From Nitrospirota bacterium (lineage in GTDB: Bacteria > Nitrospirota > RBG-16-64-22 > JACRHK01): a stretch of DNA of 5,311 nucleotides. This document shows positions 1 to 5,311 of this stretch, piece after piece. Position 1 is the first letter of the stretch; every line of letters begins with the position of its first letter. The DNA is taken from the NCBI GenBank assembly GCA_016217625.1, contig JACRHK010000160.1, positions 1 to 5,311 on the forward strand, in the 5' to 3' direction. The notes below the pieces were generated by a model, which was not told the DNA's origin, ran no database searches, and saw only the letters and a program-made list of their open reading frames with translations. A program made the translations under genes and the position numbers.

Positions 1-129
1 AAAATCCGTTTGAACAAGCCCCCGGTGAAGCCGGCACCGGATCATCCTTGGCGGGGTCGGCCACAACCGGCGCGTACCGATCACCCCAAACCGGACATTT
101 CTACCTTGGTAGGAATAGGACATTTCTAA
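1..129 (+). CDS. Possible transposase C-terminal fragment (5' end outside window)
   Basis: A frame open from base 1 to the TAA at 127-129 encodes 42 residues, KIRLNKPPVK-PAPDHPWRGR and onward, with no start in the window. The basic, proline-rich PAPDHPWR stretch (residues 11-18 of the fragment) resembles the C-terminal tails of some DDE transposases as I remember them; no catalytic residue is visible. Its reading frame runs into the repeated terminal sequence of a probable insertion sequence (93-141), as expected if a transposase gene ends close to its element's end. No function beyond this can be argued. The frame could also be open by chance in GC-rich DNA, so confidence is low. Confidence 0.38.
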   Translation, partial: KIRLNKPPVKPAPDHPWRGRPQPARTDHPKPDISTLVGIGHF

Positions 130-134
130 ATTGG
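93..134 (+). repeat. Pair of 17-bp direct repeats, 25-bp period
   Basis: GGACATTTCTACCTTGG (93-109) and GGACATTTCTAAATTGG (118-134) match at 15 of 17 positions, starting exactly 25 bp apart. The first 11 bases are identical and only the two bases before TTGG differ. Spaced direct repeats at an element end are typical transposase-binding sites. An unrelated regulator binding site upstream of the operon promoter is the alternative. Confidence 0.7.
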
Positions 135-157
135 GTTGACAAAGGGCGCAGAAACTG

Positions 158-186
158 TTGACTTTCCAGGTGGTTCCCTTTAAGAT
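158..186 (+). promoter_or_regulatory. Candidate sigma-70 promoter for the operon
   Basis: TTGACT at 158-163 (5/6 to the -35 consensus) is followed by a 17-bp spacer and TAAGAT at 181-186 (4/6 to the -10 consensus). Transcription would begin near 193, giving a leader of roughly 30 nt before the TTG start at 222. This AT-richer patch is the only good promoter seen upstream of the genes, and all six operon genes lie downstream on the same strand. It lies just outside the inferred IS boundary. Confidence 0.55.
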
Positions 187-203
187 AAAGAGGTTTTCTT
201 CCC

Positions 204-209
204 GGAGGG
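204..209 (+). promoter_or_regulatory. Ribosome binding site of the SDR gene
   Basis: GGAGGG lies 12 nt upstream of the TTG at 222, inside a purine-rich run that reaches the start codon. There is no ATG or GTG in this frame between the site and the conserved Rossmann strand, so this site supports the TTG start. Confidence 0.5.
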
Positions 210-221
210 AGAGAGAAGGGG

Positions 222-1040
222 TTGGAGCAGACGCGCTCGTCGGAGCATTCGGCCTTCCAGGGTAAGGTGGCGCTGGTCACCGGCAGCTCCCGCGGCATCG
301 GCCGGAGCATCGCCCTCCGGTTCGCCCGGGCCGGCGCGGAGGTCGTCGTCAACTACCGCAAGGCCGGAGGCTCTTCCCAGGCGGCTGCGGAAGCGCTTTG
401 TCAGGAGATCGCGGGAATGGGGCGCCGCGCAACCGCGATCCAGGCGAATATCGCCTCGAAAGAAGCCGTCCGGTCTCTGCTCCAGGCAGTCCGGGAGCGG
501 ATCGAGCGCCTCGATTTCCTGATCCTGAATGCCGCAAGGGCCCCCTTCAAGCCGATCGAGCGGCTCCTGGAGCGGGAGCTGCGACAGCTCGTCGAGACGA
601 ACTACTTCGGCAACATCTTCTGCGTCCAGGAGGCGCTCCCCCTCCTGGAAGCGAGCGGGGGAACCGTGGTCTTCATCTCCAGCCTGGGGAGCCGCTTCTA
701 CAACCCGGCCTACCCCCTGGGGAGCATGAAGGCCGCCATGGAGTCCGTCGTCCGGGACCTGGGGGAGAGCCTGTGGGACCGCCGTATTGCCGTGAATGGA
801 ATCTGCGCGGGGATCGTGAAGACCGACTCCCTCAAGGTCCTCAGGCAATACTGGGAGGAGATCGACCTGATGCCGGACGATCTGTTCGTGGACCCCGAGG
901 AGATCGCCGACGTGGCCCTCTTCCTCTGTAGTCCGCAGAGCAGGGGCATCCGGGGCCAGATGCTGGTCGTCGATCGGGGCCTGAGCAACCGGCTGTACCG
1001 GCCGATTCCGAAAACCATGAGCCGTAAGGAGAGGGAATGA
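222..1040 (+). CDS. SDR-family oxidoreductase, FabG/FabL-like (3-ketoacyl or enoyl thioester reductase)
   Basis: A 272-residue short-chain dehydrogenase, probably reducing ACP-bound 3-ketoacyl or 2-enoyl intermediates in the cytoplasm. The cofactor motif TGSSRGIG is at residues 20-27. NYRK at 44-47, after the second strand, favours NADPH. NAA is at 103-105, the catalytic-type Asn is N127, SSLGS is at 153-157, and IRGQMLVVDRG near the C-terminus (243-253) is the usual SDR end. The SSLGS block and the TDSLK segment (201-205) recall the enoyl reductase FabL, but Tyr164 and Lys170 are spaced Y-x5-K, neither the Y-x3-K of FabG nor the Y-x6-K of FabI/FabL. Ketoreductase versus enoyl reductase therefore stays open. 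The start is TTG, chosen because the Rossmann fold begins at about residue 15 and no better codon precedes it. It is the first gene of the operon, and its stop overlaps the next start by 4 nt (ATGA). A basic 15-20 residue tail follows the SDR core. Confidence 0.92.
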   Translation: MEQTRSSEHSAFQGKVALVTGSSRGIGRSIALRFARAGAEVVVNYRKAGGSSQAAAEALCQEIAGMGRRATAIQANIASKEAVRSLLQAVRERIERLDFLILNAARAPFKPIERLLERELRQLVETNYFGNIFCVQEALPLLEASGGTVVFISSLGSRFYNPAYPLGSMKAAMESVVRDLGESLWDRRIAVNGICAGIVKTDSLKVLRQYWEEIDLMPDDLFVDPEEIADVALFLCSPQSRGIRGQMLVVDRGLSNRLYRPIPKTMSRKERE

Positions 1041-1606
1041 AGCAGGGTTTCATTTCAGAACAGACCGTCATCGAGGTGGTCAAACGCTGCGTCGCGGAGA
1101 CGCTCCGGATCGAGGAGCAGACGATGACCCCGTCCAGCTCCCTGATCAAGGAGCTGGGCGCCGAATCGCTGGATTTCCTGGACATGAACTACCGGTTGGA
1201 ACAGGCCTTCGGGATCAAGATGGCCCGGCACTTTCTCCTGGAGCACGTCGAGGAGGCGTTCGGCGAGGGGTCCGCCGTCGATGCGAACAACCAGCTCACC
1301 GAGCCGGCGGTCCGGCTTCTCAAGATCCGGTTGGGCGATCACCTCTCCGAGTTGAAGGCGGGGATGGAGATGGACGAGGTGCCCGCGCTCATCACCGTGC
1401 AGTCGTTGGCCAACAACGTCCTGGACCTCCTCGACACCCTGCCGGAGTGCTGCCCCTCCTGCGGCCAGGCCGCCTGGAAAACCGAGGACGGCGCCCGGAT
1501 CCGATGCGGCTCCTGCGGGTCCACCGCCGCGTTCACCAACGGCGACGAGCTGATCAGGCAGTGGCTCAAACGCGTCCAGGAAGAGCAGCGGATCTTCGCC
1601 TCCTGA
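1037..1606 (+). CDS. Acyl carrier protein with C-terminal zinc-ribbon-like domain
   Basis: A 189-residue protein whose N-terminal part is an acyl carrier domain: helix I at about 8-24, then LGAESLDFLD with Ser44 as the expected phosphopantetheine attachment site, then helix II (LEQAFGIK). A later segment, ITVQSLANNVLDLL (119-132), looks like ACP helix IV (compare TVQ at that place in E. coli ACP), so about 50 residues appear inserted between helices II/III and IV. The tail carries C139-P-S-C142 and C157-G-S-C160 plus an extra Cys138: two knuckles 14 residues apart, as in a zinc ribbon. A short charged helix ends the protein. Ordinary ACPs are about 80 residues, so this one is more than twice as long. 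It presumably tethers the growing chain for the KS/CLF pair encoded next. Zinc binding and the role of the tail are inferred. The gene overlaps the SDR gene by 4 nt, suggesting coupled translation. Confidence 0.9.
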   Translation: MKQGFISEQTVIEVVKRCVAETLRIEEQTMTPSSSLIKELGAESLDFLDMNYRLEQAFGIKMARHFLLEHVEEAFGEGSAVDANNQLTEPAVRLLKIRLGDHLSELKAGMEMDEVPALITVQSLANNVLDLLDTLPECCPSCGQAAWKTEDGARIRCGSCGSTAAFTNGDELIRQWLKRVQEEQRIFAS

Positions 1607-1613
1607 CCCCGCC

Positions 1614-2909
1614 GTGTCCCTGAGAAGTTCCAGACGCCGGGTCGTGGTCACGGGGTATGGCATGGTCACGCCCCTGGGCCGAACGGCCGAAGCAACTTTC
1701 GAAAGAGCGTCGCGGGGAGAGTCGGGCATCGGCTATCTGACCCGCTTCGACACCAGCGGGCTCCCTTGCCGCATCGGGGGCGAGGTGGACGACGCGTGGC
1801 TGACCGGATTCGCCGACGCCAAGGCCCGGAGGCTGGAGAAGTTCGCGTCCCGTGGAGCGCAACTCGCGGTTGTTGCCGCAACAGAGGCCGCCAGGCAGGC
1901 GCAGCTCGATGCGGTCGGCCACCGAGATCGGATCGGGGTCGCGCTGGGGTCCCACGGCGACAACCCGACCGTGGAAGAGATGCGCTTCCTCCACCGCTTC
2001 TACGACAGCAACGGCCGCTGGGACCTCAAGGGGCTTCATGACGAGGGGGGGTACGCCTACCTGCAATTCTTCCGCAGGAAACCGGACGTGGCCATGACCC
2101 TCCTCGCTCATCTGTTCGCATGCCGGGGGAGCACCCTCTCCATCGTCTCGGCCTGCGCGGCCGGCGCACAGGCCATCGGAGAGGCGTGCCGGATCATCCG
2201 GGAAGGACGCTGCGACGTGATGATCGCGGGCGGCTGCGAGGCGACCCTGACTTTCTCAGGCTTCGTCGGGTTCGTCCTCATCAAGGCCCTGGCCGAACGG
2301 TACACGGCCCCCGAGAAGGCGTCGAGGCCCTTCGACCGCAAGCGGAACGGGTTTGTCATGTCCGAGGGGGCCGGTATAGTCGTTCTCGAGGCGCTGGACC
2401 ACGCGCGCGCCAGGGGTGTGTCCATCCTGGGCGAGGTCCTGGGCTACGGCGACTCGGCCGACGCCTATCGCATCACCGACACGCACCCCCGGGGAGAGGG
2501 GGCGATCCTCGCCATGAAGGCCGCCCTCGATGACGCGGGGTTGACGCCCCGGGAGATCGACTACATCAACGCCCACGGCACCTCGACCCAGCAGAACGAC
2601 CTCGCCGAGACCCTCGCCGTCAAGGAGGTCTTCGGAGGGCGCGCGCGCGAGGTCCCCGTCAGTTCCAACAAATCGATGATCGGCCACACTATCGCGGCCG
2701 CAGGCGCCATCGAGTGCATCCTCACGCTGATGGGGATGAGCCGCTCGCTCCTTCTGCCCACGATCAACTATGAATTCCCCGATCCCAAGTGCGATCTCGA
2801 CTACGTCCCCAACGCGGCGAGGCCGCTGACGCACCGGATCGTCCTCTCGAACTCCTTCGGGTTTGGCGGGCAGAACGCCTGTCTCTGCCTCGGCGCCTGG
2901 GAGGGGTGA
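1614..2909 (+). CDS. Beta-ketoacyl-ACP synthase, FabF-like (catalytic KS)
   Basis: A 431-residue condensing enzyme of the FabF/KS-II type, close to the family's usual 410-430. It would condense an acyl chain held on its cysteine with a malonyl-type extender on ACP. The active-site set is complete: Cys181 in [13 protein letters not shown], His321 in [11 protein letters not shown], Lys353 and His358 in [16 protein letters not shown]. The C-terminal gating loop NSFGFGGQN (413-421) is intact, with Gln where FabF usually has Thr. A segment before the nucleophile (about 112-165) is long and charged and differs from E. coli FabF. The start is GTG, 7 nt after the ACP stop; the first strand RRVVVTGYG begins at residue 8, leaving little room for a later start, and no clear Shine-Dalgarno is visible, so translational coupling is likely. 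The next gene encodes a KS homologue without the nucleophile, so this is probably the active half of a heterodimer. Confidence 0.96.
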   Translation: MSLRSSRRRVVVTGYGMVTPLGRTAEATFERASRGESGIGYLTRFDTSGLPCRIGGEVDDAWLTGFADAKARRLEKFASRGAQLAVVAATEAARQAQLDAVGHRDRIGVALGSHGDNPTVEEMRFLHRFYDSNGRWDLKGLHDEGGYAYLQFFRRKPDVAMTLLAHLFACRGSTLSIVSACAAGAQAIGEACRIIREGRCDVMIAGGCEATLTFSGFVGFVLIKALAERYTAPEKASRPFDRKRNGFVMSEGAGIVVLEALDHARARGVSILGEVLGYGDSADAYRITDTHPRGEGAILAMKAALDDAGLTPREIDYINAHGTSTQQNDLAETLAVKEVFGGRAREVPVSSNKSMIGHTIAAAGAIECILTLMGMSRSLLLPTINYEFPDPKCDLDYVPNAARPLTHRIVLSNSFGFGGQNACLCLGAWEG

Positions 2910-2912
2910 GGG
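2907..2912 (+). promoter_or_regulatory. Ribosome binding site that decides the partner-KS start
   Basis: TGAGGG, beginning on the stop codon of the preceding KS gene, lies 9 nt before the ATG at 2922. A TTG at 2913 in the same frame would use GAGGGG at 2901-2906 and add three residues. ATG with good spacing is preferred. Confidence 0.5.
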
Positions 2913-2921
2913 TTGCGCGCC

Positions 2922-4256
2922 ATGGACCAGCCCCGCCCTTCGCTCAACCGGGATGACCCCGTGGTGATCACCGGAGCCGGGATGGTCTCCGCCCTGGGCT
3001 TGAGCGTCGCGGAGACCTGGAAGGCGCTGCTGGACGGGGCGTGCGGCATCCGGCCGATTGAAGGGTTCGACGCCGGGGGGTTCCCCTGCCGCGCGGCCGC
3101 CCAGACGCGGCTCGACCCCGAGCAGGACGACCTCTACCCGCGCTGGCCCCGCTTGACGGGCCTCCACTCCCACCTGCTGCACCACGCCACAAGGGAGGCT
3201 ATTCGTCACTCCAACCTGGAGCAGGCTGCAATCCCGGGCGAGGCGATCGGGTTCTTCGTCGGGATGGGGATGGTTGACTACCGGGTGGAGGACCTCTCCT
3301 CGGCCGTCCAATCCTCCCTGGATACCGGAGGATCCCTGGATCTGGAACAGTTCTACTCCAAGGGGTATCGGGAGATCCATCCCCTATGGCCCTTATCGAT
3401 GCTGAATAACATCAGCTTCTGTCTGGTCGCGACGCAGTGGAACCTCCGCGGCGAGAACACCGTCTTTTCCCCGCACGCCGACTCCGGCGCCCAGGCCCTC
3501 ATTGAAGGGGTCCGCACGCTGCATGAGCGGAAGGCCAGGGTCGTCCTTGCGGGAGGCGTCAGCGAGCCGGTCTCTCCGCACTCCCTGGCCAGAGGCCTGC
3601 TGCAGGGGATGCTCTCCGTCGAGACGCAGCGGGATTCCACGCCGTGCCGCCCCTTCTCTTCCAAGCGCAACGGGACGATCTTGGGAGAAGGATGCGGGAT
3701 GGCCGCGCTTGAGCTGCGGAGCCATGCGGACGCGCGGGGTGCTTCCTACCCGGCCATGATCTCGGGATACGGGTTCGCATTCGAATCAGAAGGAGAGGGA
3801 GAGGGTCCGACCGCCTCGGCCATCGCGAGGGCGATGCGGGACGCCCTCCACTCCGCAGACCTGGCCCCCGAAGCGATCGATGTCGTTATCGCCCACGGCG
3901 ACGGAACCGTGCGGGGCGATCAGAACGAGATGGACGCGATCCGGCAGATGTTCGCTGCGTGCCTCAACCGGATCCGCGTCTACGGCTCAAAGGGGGCCCT
4001 GGGACACCTGCTTGCCGGCGCTCCCGCCGTGGACGCGCTGATCGGAGCGGAGATGATCCGGGAGGGCATCATCCCCCCTACCCTTCCTCTTGCCGAAGAA
4101 GCGGGCGACCTCGGATTGCCGTACATCAGACGGGAACCGACGAAGACGCGGATCGAGAAGGTGTTGGTGAACTGCCGGAATCAGGAGGGGCAGTGCGTGA
4201 GCCTCCTCCTCGAGAAAGTGGAGCCCCACAGGCAAGCCCGTGGCACCATCTGCTAA
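2922..4256 (+). CDS. KS-like chain-length-factor-type subunit (nucleophile Cys replaced by Ala)
   Basis: A 444-residue thiolase-fold protein homologous to FabF, starting with the usual first strand (VVITGAGMVSALG, 14-26). Aligning SPHADSGAQAL (183-193) with the [10 protein letters not shown] of the upstream KS puts Ala186 where the nucleophilic Cys should be. The other catalytic positions remain: His325 in IAHGDGT, Lys357 and His362 in GSKGALGH. The C-terminal GFGG gating loop is replaced by RNQEG (419-423). It thus cannot condense by the normal Cys mechanism. The likely role is the non-catalytic partner that shapes chain length in a KS/CLF heterodimer. The retained Lys and His pair also allows a malonyl-ACP decarboxylase (priming) role, as known for KS-Q type domains. 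The classic CLF substitution is Gln, not Ala. The start is ATG, 12 nt after the KS stop; a TTG at 2913 is the alternative. An 83-nt gap follows. Confidence 0.92.
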   Translation: MDQPRPSLNRDDPVVITGAGMVSALGLSVAETWKALLDGACGIRPIEGFDAGGFPCRAAAQTRLDPEQDDLYPRWPRLTGLHSHLLHHATREAIRHSNLEQAAIPGEAIGFFVGMGMVDYRVEDLSSAVQSSLDTGGSLDLEQFYSKGYREIHPLWPLSMLNNISFCLVATQWNLRGENTVFSPHADSGAQALIEGVRTLHERKARVVLAGGVSEPVSPHSLARGLLQGMLSVETQRDSTPCRPFSSKRNGTILGEGCGMAALELRSHADARGASYPAMISGYGFAFESEGEGEGPTASAIARAMRDALHSADLAPEAIDVVIAHGDGTVRGDQNEMDAIRQMFAACLNRIRVYGSKGALGHLLAGAPAVDALIGAEMIREGIIPPTLPLAEEAGDLGLPYIRREPTKTRIEKVLVNCRNQEGQCVSLLLEKVEPHRQARGTIC

Positions 4257-4275
4257 ACGCCTCGTCGGGGCGACA

Positions 4276-4320
4276 CCCTGAGCGAGACCCACGGCCTTGG
4301 CCGTGGCCGGAGTCGAAGGG
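4276..4320 (+). repeat. REP-like hairpin element between partner-KS and dehydratase genes
   Basis: CCCTGAGCGA (4276-4285) and AGTCGAAGGG (4311-4320) are the two halves of CCCTGAGCGAAGTCGAAGGG, a short intergenic repeat I recall as common in many environmental genomes. Here they are separated by 25 bp containing a perfect inverted repeat, CCACGGCC-TT-GGCCGTGG (4289-4306). The outer halves can pair as CCCT/AGGG and CGA/TCG around this inner stem. No U-tract follows, so it is not an obvious intrinsic terminator. Within the transcript it could stabilise the upstream mRNA or lower downstream expression. Confidence 0.5.
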
Positions 4321-4323
4321 CCT

Positions 4324-4332
4324 AAGAGGAGA
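4324..4332 (+). promoter_or_regulatory. Strong Shine-Dalgarno site fixing the dehydratase start
   Basis: AAGAGGAGA is the best ribosome site in the window; its AGGAG core ends 8 nt before the GTG at 4340. The reading frame of the dehydratase is open far upstream into the preceding gene, so this site is what locates the true start. It would allow independent initiation after the REP-like hairpin. Confidence 0.75.
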
Positions 4333-4339
4333 ATTTTAC

Positions 4340-4792
4340 GTGCGGTTCTTATTCTATGACAGCGTGACCCGGGTGGAGAAGGCCCGGTCGATAGACGGGG
4401 TCAAGACCTTCGCCCTCTCCGAGGAGTTCCTCAGGGGCCATTTCAGCAAGGTCGCCCTGATCCCCGGGGTCATCTACATCGAGGCGATGGCGCAGCTCTT
4501 GGGGTGGCTGATCATCCTCTCCCACGATTTCAAGCTCTCCGCCATCATGTCGCTCCTTGAAGGGGTCACGGTCTCCCCCAGATTGAGGCCGGGCCTCCAG
4601 GCGCGCATCCACGGGGAGATCGTCTCCACCTCGAGGAGGGACTCCCTGGGCAGGGCCTGGATGGAGGCGGACGGCGAGGTCATCGCGTCGATCGACCGGA
4701 TCATCTACGGCCATTTCCACAAGGTGGATCCGGCTGAACTCGCGAAACGTTTCCGCTATTATAGCGGGTGGAGTGATCATGTCGTATCCTAG
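4340..4792 (+). CDS. FabZ-like hotdog 3-hydroxyacyl-ACP dehydratase
   Basis: A 150-residue single hotdog-fold protein, the usual FabZ length. It is expected to remove water from 3-hydroxyacyl-ACP to give trans-2-enoyl-ACP. The signature GHFSKVALIPGVIYIEAMAQ (33-52) matches the FabZ pattern GHFPxxPxxPGVLxxEAMAQ with catalytic His34 and Glu48 present. Ser36 replaces the Pro normally after GHF, and Ala39 falls where a second Pro is common. The central hydrophobic helix (about 45-61) and C-terminal strands look complete. The start is GTG, chosen from the AAGAGGAGA site and because the first strand then begins at a normal place; the open frame further upstream overlaps another gene and is not coding. 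The third KS gene overlaps its 3' end by 14 nt. Dehydration without a certain enoyl reductase in the operon would yield conjugated double bonds, but that is inference. Confidence 0.92.
   Translation: MRFLFYDSVTRVEKARSIDGVKTFALSEEFLRGHFSKVALIPGVIYIEAMAQLLGWLIILSHDFKLSAIMSLLEGVTVSPRLRPGLQARIHGEIVSTSRRDSLGRAWMEADGEVIASIDRIIYGHFHKVDPAELAKRFRYYSGWSDHVVS
4770..4773 (+). promoter_or_regulatory. Ribosome binding site of the third KS gene
   Basis: GGAG, inside the end of the dehydratase gene, lies 5 nt before the ATG at 4779. It supports the overlapping start and translation coupled to the dehydratase. Confidence 0.5.
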
Positions 4793-5311
4793 ACGCGTCG
4801 TGGTGACCGGTCTCGGAGTGGTCACCTCCCTGGGCCTGGACCTCGAGGAGAACTGGACAAAGGCCCTGGCGGGAACATCCGGGATTACCGCGCCCTCCGC
4901 TGCCGAGTCCGCCCACGCCCCTGTCCCGGCCGTGGGAGCGGTGGCGGATGCGGACTGGAAACGGATCGCCAACGCCTTCCCTGAAGAGGCGGAGCGCGAA
5001 GGGGAGCGCCGCACCTTATTTGCCTTATGCGCGGCCCAATCCGCCCTGCGGGACGCGGGCCTGCCTGCCGCAAAGGCAGGACTCGAGGACGCCACGATGG
5101 GCCGCGAACGCTTCGGCGTGCTGCTCGCGGCCGGCCTAGGCGTCAACCGGTTGGAAGACATCCACCGGTGGCTTGAGCCCGACGGCCGCTTCGACGTCGC
5201 GCGGTTCGGCCGGGAGTATCCTCTCGCCCATCGGGAGTCGATCCTGCGGAACTCTTTTCACAGGCCCTCGGCGTTGATCGCGCGGCGTTTCAGCCTGGGC
5301 GGATTGAACGC
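4779..5311 (+). CDS. Third beta-ketoacyl synthase-like protein, N-terminal part (runs off window)
   Basis: An open frame from ATG at 4779 to the window end gives 177 complete codons beginning MSYPRRVVVTGLGVVTSLGL, the standard N-terminus of a FabF-type condensing enzyme. The frame continues through RFGVLLAAGLG (the strand before the nucleophile region) and ARRFSLGGLN, which in this family lies only a few residues upstream of the catalytic Cys. The Cys, both His and the gating loop are therefore outside the window, and whether it is catalytic cannot be judged. An ALRDAGL segment and the AAGLG strand are well conserved. Segment 137-170 (DGRFDV ... REYPLAHRESILRNSFHRPS) resembles the corresponding long loop of the first KS, suggesting the same subclade. 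It starts inside the dehydratase gene (14-nt overlap), so the two are probably translationally coupled. Confidence 0.92.
   Translation, partial: MSYPRRVVVTGLGVVTSLGLDLEENWTKALAGTSGITAPSAAESAHAPVPAVGAVADADWKRIANAFPEEAEREGERRTLFALCAAQSALRDAGLPAAKAGLEDATMGRERFGVLLAAGLGVNRLEDIHRWLEPDGRFDVARFGREYPLAHRESILRNSFHRPSALIARRFSLGGLN

Larger units (their letters stand above)
1..141. mobile_element. Probable insertion sequence terminus (one end only)
   Basis: Read on the minus strand from 141, the sequence begins TGTCAACCCAATTTAGAAAT and then repeats the AGAAATGTCC block 25 bp further in. A TGT...-type tip followed by internally repeated transposase-binding-like sites is the end architecture known for IS21-like and related elements. 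The family assignment is from memory of such ends. The boundary at 141 is inferred from the ...TTGACA tip; the opposite end and any target duplication lie outside the window. The element abuts the operon promoter region without entering it. Confidence 0.45.

Noticed and set aside
136..164. Perfect TTGACA at 136-141 as an outward-reading -35 box from the IS end
   Set aside because: At 16-18 bp spacing the downstream hexamers (around 158-165) are poor -10 boxes; the TTGACT/TAAGAT pair at 158-186 is much better.
141..181. Inverted repeat AAAGGG (141-146) / CCCTTT (176-181) around the -35 box as an operator
   Set aside because: Arms are only 6 bp with a 29-bp separation and no further symmetry; likely chance.
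2045..2051. G7 run in the first KS gene as a frameshift or phase-variation site
   Set aside because: The frame is intact on both sides, and a G7 run is unremarkable in DNA this GC-rich.
2256..3380. Long minus-strand open frame (374 codons), with other minus-strand frames across the operon
   Set aside because: Lies wholly opposite the KS genes, shows no recognisable domain, and is the low-stop-codon artefact expected in GC-rich coding DNA.
4289..4306. Palindrome as an intrinsic terminator ending the operon
   Set aside because: No T-run follows, and two further same-strand genes with coupled starts lie directly downstream.
3959..4339. N-terminal extension of the dehydratase reading frame by 127 codons
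   Set aside because: It lies inside the partner-KS gene in another frame and crosses the REP-like hairpin; a strong ribosome site and GTG at 4340 give a normal-length FabZ-like protein.

Overview
The window is GC-rich DNA carrying one plus-strand operon for a dissociated (type II) fatty-acid- or polyketide-like assembly line. It sits immediately downstream of what looks like one end of an insertion sequence. The base composition, the dense translational coupling and the repeat-like hairpin fit a GC-rich environmental bacterium. Desulfobacterota (Deltaproteobacteria-like) or Planctomycetota are plausible from memory of similar clusters, but the sequence alone does not settle the taxon.

Region 1-141: an open frame without a start enters from the left edge and stops at 127-129. 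It carries a PAPDHPWR motif resembling some transposase C-termini. It runs into two 17-bp direct repeats (15/17 identical) set 25 bp apart, and the region ends in ...GGGTTGACA. I read this as the 3' end of a transposase gene plus an IS terminus. Region 142-221: a short leader with a good sigma-70-type promoter (TTGACT, 17 bp, TAAGAT) and a GGAGGG ribosome site.

Region 222-4256: four tightly packed genes. They are an SDR oxidoreductase (ketoreductase or enoyl reductase; TTG start), an acyl carrier protein with a C-terminal CxxC...CxxC zinc-ribbon-like tail (4-nt ATGA overlap), a complete FabF-like ketosynthase with an intact Cys-His-His triad (7-nt gap), and a ketosynthase-like partner whose nucleophile Cys is Ala (12-nt gap). 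The last two form a KS/chain-length-factor-type pair.

Region 4257-4339: the only sizeable gap in the operon. It holds a REP-like hairpin and a strong Shine-Dalgarno site. Region 4340-5311: a FabZ-like hotdog dehydratase, overlapped by 14 nt by a third ketosynthase gene that runs off the window before its catalytic residues.

Together the genes supply carrier, condensation, reduction and dehydration. That is enough for iterative building of a polyene or unusual acyl chain on a dedicated ACP, separate from housekeeping fatty acid synthesis. Aryl-polyene and ladderane-type clusters use similar gene sets, but no product can be assigned from this window. The most distinctive points are the ACP-zinc-ribbon fusion, the Cys-to-Ala partner KS that keeps its Lys and both His, and the Y-x5-K spacing in the SDR.
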